Below are positions 5,397-13,111 of a stretch of 13,611 nt of DNA, in pieces. Origin of the DNA: Erysipelotrichaceae bacterium (lineage in GTDB: Bacteria > Bacillota_I > Bacilli_A > Erysipelotrichales > Erysipelotrichaceae). A program made the translations under genes and the position numbers. Every line of letters begins with the position of its first letter. The stretch's first letter is position 1. The notes beneath the pieces are model-generated. The model was not told the DNA's origin. It made no database searches and worked only from the letters and a program-made list of their open reading frames with translations. The stretch lies in contig CAAEDX010000046.1 in NCBI GenBank assembly GCA_900754715.1, positions 1-13,611 on the forward strand. Direction: 5' to 3'.

Positions 5397-7741
5397 GAAA
5401 AGAAATGCTCCTGTTTGACGGAGCCATGGGATCGATGCTGCAGCAGGCCGGCATGCCGGCCGGTGCCATTCCAGAGGAACTTAATATTGATGATCCGGCA
5501 TTGATCGAACGGATCCATCGGGAGTATCTGCGTGCCGGTGCTGATTTTCTGACGACCAACACGTTTGGCTGCAATGCGTTAAAGATGAAAGAAAGCCGCT
5601 ATGATTTTCAGGATATGATCCGCGCTGGCGCAGACTGTGCCCGCCGTGCCATCGCGGCCGAAGGCAGAAAAGCTTATGTCGCGCTGGATATCGGGCCGAT
5701 CGGGCAGCTGATGGAGCCGATGGGCACATTGAAGTTTGATGAAGCCTACACGCTGTTTCAGGACATGATCAACTGCGCCAAAGACAAAGTCGACGTGATC
5801 TTGTTTGAGACCATGAGCGATCTGTATGAAGTCAAGGCCGGCGTGCTGGCCGCGAAAGAAAACTGTGATCTGCCCGTATTTGTCTCTATGACCTATGAGC
5901 GCAGCGGCCGCACCCTTTCTGGCTGTGATCCGCAGACGATGGTCAATGTGCTGGAAGGACTCGGTGTCGATGCCCTGGGCGTCAATTGCTCGCTGGGACC
6001 GGACGAACTGAGCGAGATCATGGAAGCGGTGCTTTCCTGTGCCCATGTGCCGGTGCTGCTGCAGCCGAATGCCGGCCTGCCGCATCTGGAATGCGGAAAG
6101 ACCTGCTATGCGCTGGATGCAGAGCAGTTTGCGCAGCGCACCATCGGCTATGCGCAGAAGGGCGTAAGCATCCTGGGCGGCTGCTGCGGCACGACGCCTG
6201 CAGGCATCGCTATGCTCAGAGCTGCCATGCCAAAGCTCTGCAGCCGCCGGGACAATCCGTTTTACACCATCGTATCCAGCGGCGTGCGCAGCGTGCGCAT
6301 CGGAGAGCGTCCTGTTGTCTGCGGCGAGCGCCTTAATCCCACAGGCAAGAAAAAGCTGAAACAGGCATTGTTAGAAGAGCGCTATGAAGGTGTGCTCAAG
6401 GAAGGCGTGCTGCAGGATCAGGCCGGCGCGCAGGTGCTCGATGTCAATGTCGGTGTGCCCGGCATCGACGAACGTGTGGTCATGCCCAAGGTGATCGCAA
6501 TGCTGCAAGGGGTGCTTACTTTGCCATTGCAGATCGACACCGGCGACGCGCAGGCCATGGAAGCCGCATGCCGCCGCTATAATGGCCGGCCGCTGATGAA
6601 TTCGGTGAATGGCAAGCGTGAGACGATGGAACAAGTGTTCCCGATCGTCAGAAAATACGGCGGTGTGGTCATCGGATTGACGCTTGATGAAGACGGCATC
6701 CCGCCATCAGCGCAGCAGCGCTTTGCGATCGCAGAGCGCATCATTGAGACGGCGGCTTCTTATGGCATACCGCGCAGCTCGATCATCATCGATACGCTGG
6801 TGCTGACAGCCAGCGCGCAGCAGGCCGAGGTCATTGAGACGATACGGGCATTGCGCATGGTGCGCACCCTTGGCGTGGCTGCCGCGCTTGGCGTGAGCAA
6901 CGTGTCATTCGGCTTGCCGCAGCGCCCATTGCTCAACCGCACTTTCCTGGTGATGGCGCTGAGCGCGGGGCTGTCGCTGCCGATCATCAATCCGTTGGAT
7001 CAGGAGCTCATGGCGGCCATCGATGCGTTCAACGTACTGTGTGATCATGACCACGATGCTATGGCATATATCGCGAAACATGCGCAGGAAGCTCCGGCGC
7101 CAAAGACGGCTTCCACGATGTCGCTGCAGCAGATCATCCTGCATGGCCTGAAGGATGAAGTGGAGGGAGCCATCCGTGCGCTGAGCGCGCAGAAAGCGCC
7201 ATTGCAGATCATCAATGAGATCTTGATCCCGGCGCTTGATCAGGCTGGTGCGCTCTATGAGCAGAACCGTCTGTTCCTCCCGCAGCTCATGCAATGCGCG
7301 GAGACCAGCAAGAAGGCCTTTGCCATCTTAAAGGAAAGCTTTGCCAATGATGCGCCGGAAAAGGGCATCGTCATGATGGCCACTGTGGAAGGGGACATCC
7401 ATGACATCGGCAAGAACATCGTGAAGGTCGTCGTGGAAAGCTATGGTTACCGCGTGATCGATCTGGGCAAGGACGTCAAGGCTGAGACAGTCGTGGAGGC
7501 ATTTCGCAAATATCATCCGCAGGCCATCGGGCTGAGTGCCTTGATGACCACGACGCTGCCGGCCATGGAAAAGACGATCCGGCTGCTGCGGCAGGAAGCA
7601 GACATCTGTCCCATCTGGGTCGGCGGCGCAGTGCTGAATGAGGAGTATGCGCGCACGATCCATGCGGATCATTATACGGCAGATGCCATGGCTACGGTGG
7701 AACTGCTGGAAAGGATCATACCAGTCAAAACGAGACAATGA
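5378..7741 (+). CDS. metH: Cobalamin-dependent methionine synthase (without activation domain)
   Basis: 787 residues. The enzyme moves the methyl group of 5-methyl-THF to homocysteine through protein-bound cobalamin. The homocysteine methyltransferase domain is about residues 1-285. Its zinc ligands are visible as C204 (GVNCS) and C269-C270 (GGCCGTTP). The pterin-binding barrel is about 300-560 (CGERLNPTGKKKL, QAGAQVLDVNVGVPG, NSVNGK). A helical cobalamin cap (about 575-655) and a B12 Rossmann domain follow. The latter has D673-x-H675-x-x-G678 in EGDIHDIGKN, H675 being the lower cobalt ligand, plus the later SALMTTT and GGA elements. The protein stops where the activation domain would begin, so it is about 440 residues shorter than E. 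coli MetH; that module is the gene just upstream, overlapping by 19 nt. GAGGAG (5368-5373) is a rather close ribosome site. No key residue appears lost. Confidence 0.97.
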   Translation: MLRERLGKEMLLFDGAMGSMLQQAGMPAGAIPEELNIDDPALIERIHREYLRAGADFLTTNTFGCNALKMKESRYDFQDMIRAGADCARRAIAAEGRKAYVALDIGPIGQLMEPMGTLKFDEAYTLFQDMINCAKDKVDVILFETMSDLYEVKAGVLAAKENCDLPVFVSMTYERSGRTLSGCDPQTMVNVLEGLGVDALGVNCSLGPDELSEIMEAVLSCAHVPVLLQPNAGLPHLECGKTCYALDAEQFAQRTIGYAQKGVSILGGCCGTTPAGIAMLRAAMPKLCSRRDNPFYTIVSSGVRSVRIGERPVVCGERLNPTGKKKLKQALLEERYEGVLKEGVLQDQAGAQVLDVNVGVPGIDERVVMPKVIAMLQGVLTLPLQIDTGDAQAMEAACRRYNGRPLMNSVNGKRETMEQVFPIVRKYGGVVIGLTLDEDGIPPSAQQRFAIAERIIETAASYGIPRSSIIIDTLVLTASAQQAEVIETIRALRMVRTLGVAAALGVSNVSFGLPQRPLLNRTFLVMALSAGLSLPIINPLDQELMAAIDAFNVLCDHDHDAMAYIAKHAQEAPAPKTASTMSLQQIILHGLKDEVEGAIRALSAQKAPLQIINEILIPALDQAGALYEQNRLFLPQLMQCAETSKKAFAILKESFANDAPEKGIVMMATVEGDIHDIGKNIVKVVVESYGYRVIDLGKDVKAETVVEAFRKYHPQAIGLSALMTTTLPAMEKTIRLLRQEADICPIWVGGAVLNEEYARTIHADHYTADAMATVELLERIIPVKTRQ

Positions 7742-7755
7742 CATACGCAATCAGA

Positions 7756-7791
7756 GCGCTGAAGGCAGGATATCCGCTTTCAGCGCGTTTT
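7756..7791 (+). terminator. Terminator of the metF-metH unit
   Basis: GCGCTGAA (7756-7763) pairs perfectly with TTCAGCGC (7779-7786); inner GC and GC at 7765-7766 and 7776-7777 may extend it. It is followed by GTTTT and starts 15 nt after the metH stop. Confidence 0.8.
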
Positions 7792-7839
7792 GATGTGGAG
7801 AGATCCGTTCATCATTGATCCCAGATTCAGTTTTTAATT

Positions 7840-7864
7840 ATTGTGACATAAATAATGTCACAAT
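7840..7864. promoter_or_regulatory. Perfect 10-5-10 inverted repeat, likely repressor operator
   Basis: ATTGTGACAT (7840-7849), spacer AAATA, ATGTCACAAT (7855-7864). Both arms match perfectly. No T tract follows, so it is not a terminator. A weak -10 (TATAAG, 7876-7881) lies just downstream, placing the palindrome over the -35 region. The TGTGA and TCACA ends are 11 bp apart, not the 6 bp of CRP or Rex sites. The cognate factor is unknown. The downstream gene is the small membrane peptide at 7949. Confidence 0.65.
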
Positions 7865-7948
7865 ATGCGCTATCGTATAAGTGTAAAGCGTACAGAGATG
7901 CGCATATGCTGGATGTGAACGGGCAATATGATGAAGGAGGATAAAGAT

Positions 7949-8086
7949 ATGAATGCGTTTGATGTGTTCCTGAGCGTGGCATCAGTGATCGTGGGGAGCG
8001 GTTATCTGATCTTGTGCGTGTATAATCATGAGAATCCGTTTTTTGACCGTGTGGTCGAAGAAGAAGACATCGATGAAAAGCAGTAG
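7949..8086 (+). CDS. Small single-span membrane peptide, 45 residues
   Basis: I do not recognise the family. The ATG at 7949 follows a perfect AAGGAGG (7934-7940) by 8 nt, one of the best ribosome sites in the window. The product starts MNAFDVFLSVASVIVG. Residues about 5-25 form one membrane helix, followed by a polar, strongly acidic tail (RVVEEEDIDEKQ). No signal cleavage site is seen. It is a unit of its own: palindromic operator upstream, and a terminator whose stem begins at its stop codon. It lies between metH and the ABC transporter genes. It could be a regulatory or accessory peptide of a membrane complex, but nothing in the sequence shows which. The ribosome site, the dedicated terminator and the clean membrane pattern make it a believable gene despite its size. 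Confidence 0.72.
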   Translation: MNAFDVFLSVASVIVGSGYLILCVYNHENPFFDRVVEEEDIDEKQ

Positions 8087-8117
8087 CGCTGTCCGGGGAG
8101 GACGGCGCATTCTTTTC
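8086..8117 (+). terminator. Terminator of the 45-residue gene
   Basis: GCGCTGTCC (8086-8094) pairs with GGACGGCGC (8100-8108) around GGGGA, with one G-T pair, followed by ATTCTTTTCT. The stem uses the last base of the stop codon. Confidence 0.8.
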
Positions 8118-8147
8118 TAACACTTTTGTTATAAAGCCGCGCCGCTA

Positions 8148-8196
8148 TTGCGCATCAAGCCAAAATCCGATACTGTATGATTGTGAATAGTACAGT
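8148..8196 (+). promoter_or_regulatory. Probable promoter and operator of the ABC transporter operon
   Basis: The inverted repeat ACTGTA (8172-8177) and TACAGT (8191-8196), 13 nt apart, sits 14 nt before the first gene. It overlaps the best -10 candidates (GATACT 8169-8174, TATGAT 8176-8181). The -35 is weak (TTGCGC, 8148-8153). A site here would suit the YtrA-type GntR repressor encoded in the operon, since these usually control their own operon. The assignment is inference from position and symmetry. Confidence 0.35.
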
Positions 8197-8210
8197 TGGG
8201 AGTTGATGCG

Positions 8211-9662
8211 ATGATGACATTCAAACAATGGATGAAGCAGACAATGCGGCAATACGGCCGTCATTATGTGGTCGCGCTGTTTGCCTGCTGTTTCCTCTTG
8301 CCGCTGTTGACAGGCGATCAGGGCATGCTGTGGAACACAAGACGCGATGTGCTGCTCATCGGCAGCGGATTTACCGCAGCGGTCGCTGTCTTTCAGTTCC
8401 GCTTTCTCTGTCAGCGTAACGCGGCCATCTTTATGCTTGGCCTGCCGCTGAAGCGGCGCAAGCTGTTTCTTTACTGTTGGCTTGCCGGCTGGCTGATGAT
8501 CCTTCCGGTCGTGCTCATCAATGCCACATTCAGCATGCTTTGCGGCGATTCTGGGTTCTTTCTGCCGCCGCTGGCCGTGCTGTATCAGACGATGATCTAC
8601 GCGATCACTGTATTTTTCGTCACACGCAGCCGCAGGCTGCTGGACGCTGTGCTGATCGGATTTGGCTGGATGCTGGCGCTGTTTCTGTTTCAAGAGAGCT
8701 TCCTCTCCTTTTTCAATGACCGCAGCCAGTTCTTCATCATGGCGGATGAGTATAACATTGTCTCTGATCAGCTGCAGCTGGTGCTTTCTTTCCTCAACCT
8801 GATCCGACTTGGCGAATGGAGCTTTGATTTATACTCGTTCTCGTCTTGGTATGGCTTGATCCTCATGGCAGCATGGCTGTTGTGGCTGCTGCTGGCGGCA
8901 GCGGCATCGTTCTGGTCAGTGCGCGCATTTGAACAGCTGGACGCAGAGACATGCGGATCGCCTTCTCGCTCATATGCGGTCTATCCATTTCTGTTGCTCG
9001 TGGTCACGTTTTCCCTGCTCAACCTGATCACGCTGAATGAGTGGACACTGTTTCTGAGCATGATGATCTTCCTGATCTATGCGGTCCTGTACTGTCTGTA
9101 CCGGCGCCGGATCAGGTTTACGCTGCATATGATCAGCGGCTTTGCCGTGCTGGTGCTCGCAGAAACGGTCATCTCCCTTGCCTTCGTCTACACAGAAGGA
9201 ATGGGATTCGTGCAGGAATCGCCGCAGACCGGCTTTTCTTCCATGACGCTGTATGTGCCGATGGACACGCAGAGCAATGCTGACAATCTGGAAAAGCTCG
9301 ATGAAGTGAACGCGCGATATGGAAAGAAGCTGCTGAACGATGAAGTGATCTCAGACATCACGATCACCTTTACGCCAGGCAATGATGCTTATGAAGCAGT
9401 GCGCGGCATACAGCAGCAGCTGATGCGGGATACCGGTTCGCAATGGGACACTTATTATCAGATCCTGCAGTTTGATTTCACCAATCAGATCGACATGCAG
9501 AGCACCTTTTGCTATTACGTCGAAACAAAGGAAGATTACGATCGATATATGGGTGAACTGCTCGATCTGCTGCTTGAGCAGCAAGACGATATCGATGTGA
9601 AGATGGGGTTTTATAATACCGATATCGATCTGTATACCATATACGAAGAGGAGGTGGAATGA
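8211..9662 (+). CDS. ABC transporter permease with C-terminal extracytoplasmic domain
   Basis: 483 residues. The start is the ATG at 8211, 8 nt after GGGAG (8198-8202); the ATG at 8214 is equally possible. About nine hydrophobic segments are seen between residues 20 and 332. The loop LGLPLKRRKLF (about residues 79-89) matches the -LPLKRxxLF- element typical of ABC-2-like permeases, where it contacts the ATPase. From about residue 335 the chain is polar and mixed alpha/beta (GMGFVQESPQ onwards) and would lie outside the membrane. The second permease (10912) has the same plan, with a matching GFGLVQE start to its domain, so the two probably form a heterodimer. The gene overlaps the GntR gene by one base (TGATG). 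Substrate is unknown; Bcr/Ytr-like export or envelope-stress roles are the closest models. Confidence 0.8.
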   Translation: MMTFKQWMKQTMRQYGRHYVVALFACCFLLPLLTGDQGMLWNTRRDVLLIGSGFTAAVAVFQFRFLCQRNAAIFMLGLPLKRRKLFLYCWLAGWLMILPVVLINATFSMLCGDSGFFLPPLAVLYQTMIYAITVFFVTRSRRLLDAVLIGFGWMLALFLFQESFLSFFNDRSQFFIMADEYNIVSDQLQLVLSFLNLIRLGEWSFDLYSFSSWYGLILMAAWLLWLLLAAAASFWSVRAFEQLDAETCGSPSRSYAVYPFLLLVVTFSLLNLITLNEWTLFLSMMIFLIYAVLYCLYRRRIRFTLHMISGFAVLVLAETVISLAFVYTEGMGFVQESPQTGFSSMTLYVPMDTQSNADNLEKLDEVNARYGKKLLNDEVISDITITFTPGNDAYEAVRGIQQQLMRDTGSQWDTYYQILQFDFTNQIDMQSTFCYYVETKEDYDRYMGELLDLLLEQQDDIDVKMGFYNTDIDLYTIYEEEVE

Positions 9663-10036
9663 TGTTTTCCATCAAGACGCAAAGCAGGATTCCGATCTTC
9701 GAGCAGCTGAAGAAGCAGATCCTGGAATATATCAGCGCCGGTGTCCTGCACGGGGATGATCAGCTGCCCAGCGTGCGCATGCTGGCTTCGTCACTGGGCA
9801 TCAATCCCAATACGGTGGCCAAGGCTTATCAGGAGCTGGAGGCAAAGCACATCATCTACAAAGTGCAGGGCAAAGGCTGTTTCATCTGTCCTGATCATAT
9901 CGATGTGCTCATACGGGAAGAGAAACTGTCGCAGTTTGATGACTGTGTTCGTGACATGAAGCGTCATTCCATCGCTGCGGATGAGCTGGAAGGCCGGATC
10001 CGCCGCATTTATAGAGAGGAGGATCAACATGCTTAA
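9662..10036 (+). CDS. GntR-family transcriptional regulator, YtrA subfamily
   Basis: 124 residues. The near-perfect ribosome site AGGAGGTGG (9649-9657) favours the ATG at 9662 over the ATG at 9659. The N-terminal winged helix covers residues 8-72: IPIFEQLKKQILEYI, LPSVRMLASSLGINPNTVAKAY (recognition helix near INPNTVAKAY), then the wing YKVQGKGCFI. Only a short helical tail of about 50 residues follows, instead of an effector-binding domain. That is the mark of the YtrA group, whose members typically repress their own ABC transporter operon. It is the second gene here, between a permease and the ATPase (8-nt overlap with the ATPase). Its likely target is the inverted repeat at 8172-8196, less likely the palindrome at 7840-7864. 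The inducing signal is unknown. Confidence 0.93.
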   Translation: MFSIKTQSRIPIFEQLKKQILEYISAGVLHGDDQLPSVRMLASSLGINPNTVAKAYQELEAKHIIYKVQGKGCFICPDHIDVLIREEKLSQFDDCVRDMKRHSIAADELEGRIRRIYREEDQHA

Positions 10037-10922
10037 TATTCGGTGTGTATCAAAGAAACTGGGAGACGTACAGGTGCTGGATCAAGTGAACCTGGAATTA
10101 AAAGAAGGGAGCATCTTCGGGATGGTCGGCCCTAATGGGGCCGGCAAGAGCACGCTGCTGCGGATGATCGCCGGCGTATATCGTGAGGACAGCGGCGTCA
10201 TCACCTGGGACAACGAACCCATCTTTGACAATCCTGACCGCAAGCAAGAGATCCTGTTCATCAGCGATGAGCCATTTTACTTTTACAACGCATCTATCCG
10301 TGATATGAAGCGCTTTTATCAGCTCTGTTACCCCTCGTTCAGCGAGGAAGCTTACGCGCATTATCTGAAGCAGTTCGGACTGGATGAAAACCGCCCGATG
10401 TCACAGTTCTCCAAAGGCATGAAACGGCAGGCCTTCATCATTTTCGCACTTGCCATTAGTCCTCGGCTGCTGCTTCTGGATGAGATCTTCGATGGTCTTG
10501 ACCCGATGATGCGGCTGATGTTTCAGCGGGCATTGGCGCGCTGCGTACAGGAAAACGGCATGACGGTGATCATCTCCAGTCACAATATCCGTGAGCTGGA
10601 AGACATTTGTGACAGCTTCGGCATCCTGGATGAACGTCACATGATCACCAGCGGCGATATCGACGCTGTCAAGGGCAATGTGCATGCCATCCAGCTGGCT
10701 TTTGGGCATGAAGCAGATCCATCGCTGTTCACACATCTGGATGTCCTCAGCATTCGTGTCGAATCCCGCTTTGTCAAGATCGTGGTCAAAGGCAATGTGG
10801 AAAAGATCGTCAATTATCTGCGCTCTCTCGATCCGGTGATCCTTGAGGTGCAGGAAGTCAGTCTGGAGGAAGTCTTCCTCTATGAAATGGAACAGAAGGG
10901 ATATGGTGTGTATGAGCAATAG
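10029..10922 (+). CDS. ABC transporter ATP-binding protein
   Basis: 297 residues, a cytoplasmic ATPase that powers the two neighbouring permeases. The ATG at 10029 follows AGGAGG (10017-10022) by 6 nt and overlaps the end of the GntR gene. Walker A is GPNGAGKST (residues 34-42). The signature is FSKGM (127-131), in which Lys replaces the usual second position of SGGM/Q; this SKGM form is common in YtrB/EcsA-like ATPases of export systems. Walker B is LLLLDE with D151 and the catalytic E152, followed by a D-loop in FDGLDP. The H-loop His is H185 (SSHNIRELE). All ATPase residues are intact. The last ~80 residues form an accessory domain. The 3' end overlaps the second permease by 11 nt, indicating coupled translation. 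Confidence 0.96.
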   Translation: MLNIRCVSKKLGDVQVLDQVNLELKEGSIFGMVGPNGAGKSTLLRMIAGVYREDSGVITWDNEPIFDNPDRKQEILFISDEPFYFYNASIRDMKRFYQLCYPSFSEEAYAHYLKQFGLDENRPMSQFSKGMKRQAFIIFALAISPRLLLLDEIFDGLDPMMRLMFQRALARCVQENGMTVIISSHNIRELEDICDSFGILDERHMITSGDIDAVKGNVHAIQLAFGHEADPSLFTHLDVLSIRVESRFVKIVVKGNVEKIVNYLRSLDPVILEVQEVSLEEVFLYEMEQKGYGVYEQ

Positions 10923-12372
10923 CATACACTGGTTTGGCTGGCAGCTGCGCAGAGACCGTGGATTCCTGGTCTTTTATATCGTTGCGCTGTTCTGCCTGTT
11001 TCCGCTGCTCACGTTTGCCATCTACAGTCCTGAAGATGATTCGTTCCTGTATCTTGAATTGGTGATCCTGCCGATCTTGTGCATCGTGGCCATGGCATGC
11101 TTCATGCCTTCACATCTGTTCGCGCATTTATGGAACAAACGAGAGCTGGACCTGTACAGCAGCATTCCGCTCAAGCGGGCCGCCATGTTCAGCCTGCGCT
11201 TTTTTACCGGCTTGTTCATCTCGTTTGTCCCCCTGCTCATGGCGATCGCGCTGGAATGCGGCGTGCTGCTCTTGCTGCGCATGGATACGAACCTCATGAT
11301 GGCGATGCTTCGGTGCACAGGCAAGAGCATGGCGCTCGGAGCCTTGCTGTATTCTCTGAATGTGTGGATCGCGGTCCGTTGCCATAACCGTCTGGATACG
11401 GCTGTGATGACCATCTCCTATCTGGCCGTTCCGCTCATCATCATTGTCGGTGTGTACGGCCTGATCGCAAACAACATCAATGCGATCCTCGTCTGTAATG
11501 AGGCCGATATCATCGCCAGCCTGATCACGGAAAATGTGCTGGTCCGCTGGCTGATCAACCTGTTTGCCCCATTGATCTCTTTCGCGATGATCCTGAGCGA
11601 AGGGATGAGCGTATTTGCCGCAGAGAGCCTGAGCAAGATCGCCGTGCCGCCGTTCATCTGGATCATGTGGCTGCTGGAAAGCGCGATGCTCACTGCGCTT
11701 TCTCATCGGGCATATGTGCGCGCTCCTCATGAAGAAAGCGGCCAGCGCACGAGCCATATCATGATGTATCCGTTTGTGATCGACGCCCTGACACTGGGCC
11801 TGTTCGTCTATGCCATGGATGTGGATGACAGCACCTTCAGCAGATCGATCTTCATCGGCGCGATCTTTCTGTTCCTGCTGCTCAGCTTCATCGCGCAGCG
11901 CAAAGTGCGGATCAGGATCAGACATGTGGCGACCCTGGCAGTGCTGGGCATCTTGACGGGACTGCTGCAGCTGGCTGTCGTGCAGACCGCTGGCTTCGGC
12001 CTTGTCCAGGAGAACATCCCAGCCGATGCCGAACGCTATCGGCTCATCGTCACCATGGATCAATATGAAGAAGGACAGACCATGACGATGACGAGCGTAT
12101 GGATCGAAGCAGGCAATGATGATCTGATCGGCTTGCTGCGCAGCTTTCAGGATGAAGTCATCGAAGATGCCAAGGAAAATGATCCTTCTGCCTGGGATGA
12201 CGGCAAACCGACCATGACGATCCAGTTTAATTATGACAGCAATGGCGGCAGCGGCACACGCAGCTACTTCCTTTTTGATGCGAACCAGGAATATCTGCAG
12301 AAATATCGCGCTGTGATCAGTCAGTTCAGCGAAGACAGCCGCGTTACGACGGAAATCATCTCAGAAAGCTAG
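10912..12372 (+). CDS. Second ABC transporter permease with C-terminal extracytoplasmic domain
   Basis: 486 residues from the ATG at 10912, which overlaps the ATPase gene by 11 nt. The ribosome site (AAGGG near 10895) is modest, and in-frame ATG 10903 or GTG 10906 are alternatives. About nine or ten hydrophobic segments run from residue 18 to about 345. The cytoplasmic loop SSIPLKRAAMF corresponds to LGLPLKRRKLF of the first permease. After the last span comes GFGLVQENIP and a polar domain of about 130 residues, placed as in the first permease (GMGFVQESPQ). This shared plan indicates an old duplication and a heterodimeric channel. I infer that the outer domains meet on the cell surface, perhaps for substrate or partner recognition. 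A short gap and a new promoter separate it from the lipoprotein gene at 12417. Confidence 0.8.
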   Translation: MSNSIHWFGWQLRRDRGFLVFYIVALFCLFPLLTFAIYSPEDDSFLYLELVILPILCIVAMACFMPSHLFAHLWNKRELDLYSSIPLKRAAMFSLRFFTGLFISFVPLLMAIALECGVLLLLRMDTNLMMAMLRCTGKSMALGALLYSLNVWIAVRCHNRLDTAVMTISYLAVPLIIIVGVYGLIANNINAILVCNEADIIASLITENVLVRWLINLFAPLISFAMILSEGMSVFAAESLSKIAVPPFIWIMWLLESAMLTALSHRAYVRAPHEESGQRTSHIMMYPFVIDALTLGLFVYAMDVDDSTFSRSIFIGAIFLFLLLSFIAQRKVRIRIRHVATLAVLGILTGLLQLAVVQTAGFGLVQENIPADAERYRLIVTMDQYEEGQTMTMTSVWIEAGNDDLIGLLRSFQDEVIEDAKENDPSAWDDGKPTMTIQFNYDSNGGSGTRSYFLFDANQEYLQKYRAVISQFSEDSRVTTEIISES

Positions 12373-12389
12373 GGCATCAGATGATCCCA

Positions 12390-12398
12390 TGATATAAT
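12390..12398 (+). promoter_or_regulatory. Extended -10 promoter of the lipoprotein gene
   Basis: TGATATAAT (12390-12398) is a perfect extended -10 (TGnTATAAT). No clear -35 is present. The start of transcription would be near 12405, at the ribosome site itself, so the leader would be almost absent. Confidence 0.65.
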
Positions 12399-12416
12399 GA
12401 GGCCGGAGGTAAGGCC

Positions 12417-13088
12417 ATGATGAAAAAACTGACTTTTCTGCTTGCCGGCATATTGCTGCTGTGCGGATGCCAGCAAGTGCTCATTCAGCCCGATCGCGTG
12501 ACCGGCATATATGCTCAGGCCGAGTTTGAGACAGCGCGCACAGCGCTGCCGCAGTCCATGCAGGATGATGTGCTGGAAGTGCTGGCTTCGCTTTCCTTTG
12601 GACAAACAGAAGACAGCGAGACGGCCGGCGTGCGCATCGATGTCGAAGAAGGAGATGCGGTATTGTCCTTTTATTGCGGCACGGACGATGTGATCCGCGT
12701 AAGCGAGGCAGACGGCAGCATGCGGGCAGCCGAGGATGCCGCGGCCGCGGAAACCTTGCGCGGCTTGCTCAAAGAATGCAATGCGGCATATTTTCAGTCA
12801 GAGCTGAGCGCTGAGGTGACCAGCGTAGATGGAGACACAGTGAATGTGAACGCATCAGCCGCATCCGGTGCGATCGCAGAAGGCACAGCGCTGTCGTTCA
12901 CCCTGGATCAAAGCGTGAACAATACCCTGAATGGTGCGCTCCAGGAAGGGACCGCGGTCCTGATCGTATATGACGCGGAAAGCTATGACGCGCAAAGCGG
13001 TCAGATTGGCAAAGTGTTTGTGCTGACCGAAGCGCAAAAAGAAAGCGCTTCGCATGGCTGCAGCTACGGAGAAGCTGCAGATTGTTAG
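12417..13088 (+). CDS. Predicted lipoprotein of unknown function
   Basis: 223 residues from the ATG at 12417 (or 12420); GGAGGT at 12405-12410 is the ribosome site. The N-terminus is a lipoprotein signal: KK, a hydrophobic core, then LLLCGC. Cleavage would fall before Cys18, which would be lipidated and anchor the protein to the outer face of the membrane. The mature part is acidic and Ala-rich. About residues 90-120 form an amphipathic helix (EDAAAAETLRGLLKE). The second half looks like beta structure with repeated Val and Thr strands (EVTSVDGDTVNVNASAASG). Two Cys lie close to the C-terminus (HGCSYGEAADC). I do not recognise a family. It lies 44 nt after the ABC permease but has its own promoter. 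It could work with the transporter at the surface, but this is only a guess from position. Confidence 0.82.
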   Translation: MMKKLTFLLAGILLLCGCQQVLIQPDRVTGIYAQAEFETARTALPQSMQDDVLEVLASLSFGQTEDSETAGVRIDVEEGDAVLSFYCGTDDVIRVSEADGSMRAAEDAAAAETLRGLLKECNAAYFQSELSAEVTSVDGDTVNVNASAASGAIAEGTALSFTLDQSVNNTLNGALQEGTAVLIVYDAESYDAQSGQIGKVFVLTEAQKESASHGCSYGEAADC

Positions 13089-13111
13089 GCACGCATATGT
13101 AAAATCGACGT

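Noticed and set aside
5378..7741. MetH as a truncated pseudogene because it lacks the activation domain
   Set aside because: All catalytic modules are intact and the missing domain is encoded by the adjacent overlapping gene, a known split arrangement.
7840..7864. CRP or Rex site reading of the palindrome
   Set aside because: The TGTGA and TCACA ends are 11 bp apart instead of 6, so the half-site geometry is wrong for both factors.
11128..12063. Long open frame (311 codons) on the minus strand opposite the second permease
   Set aside because: The translation is His/Gln/Asp-rich in the way expected of an antisense reading of hydrophobic codons. No domain is recognisable and the + strand gene is clear.
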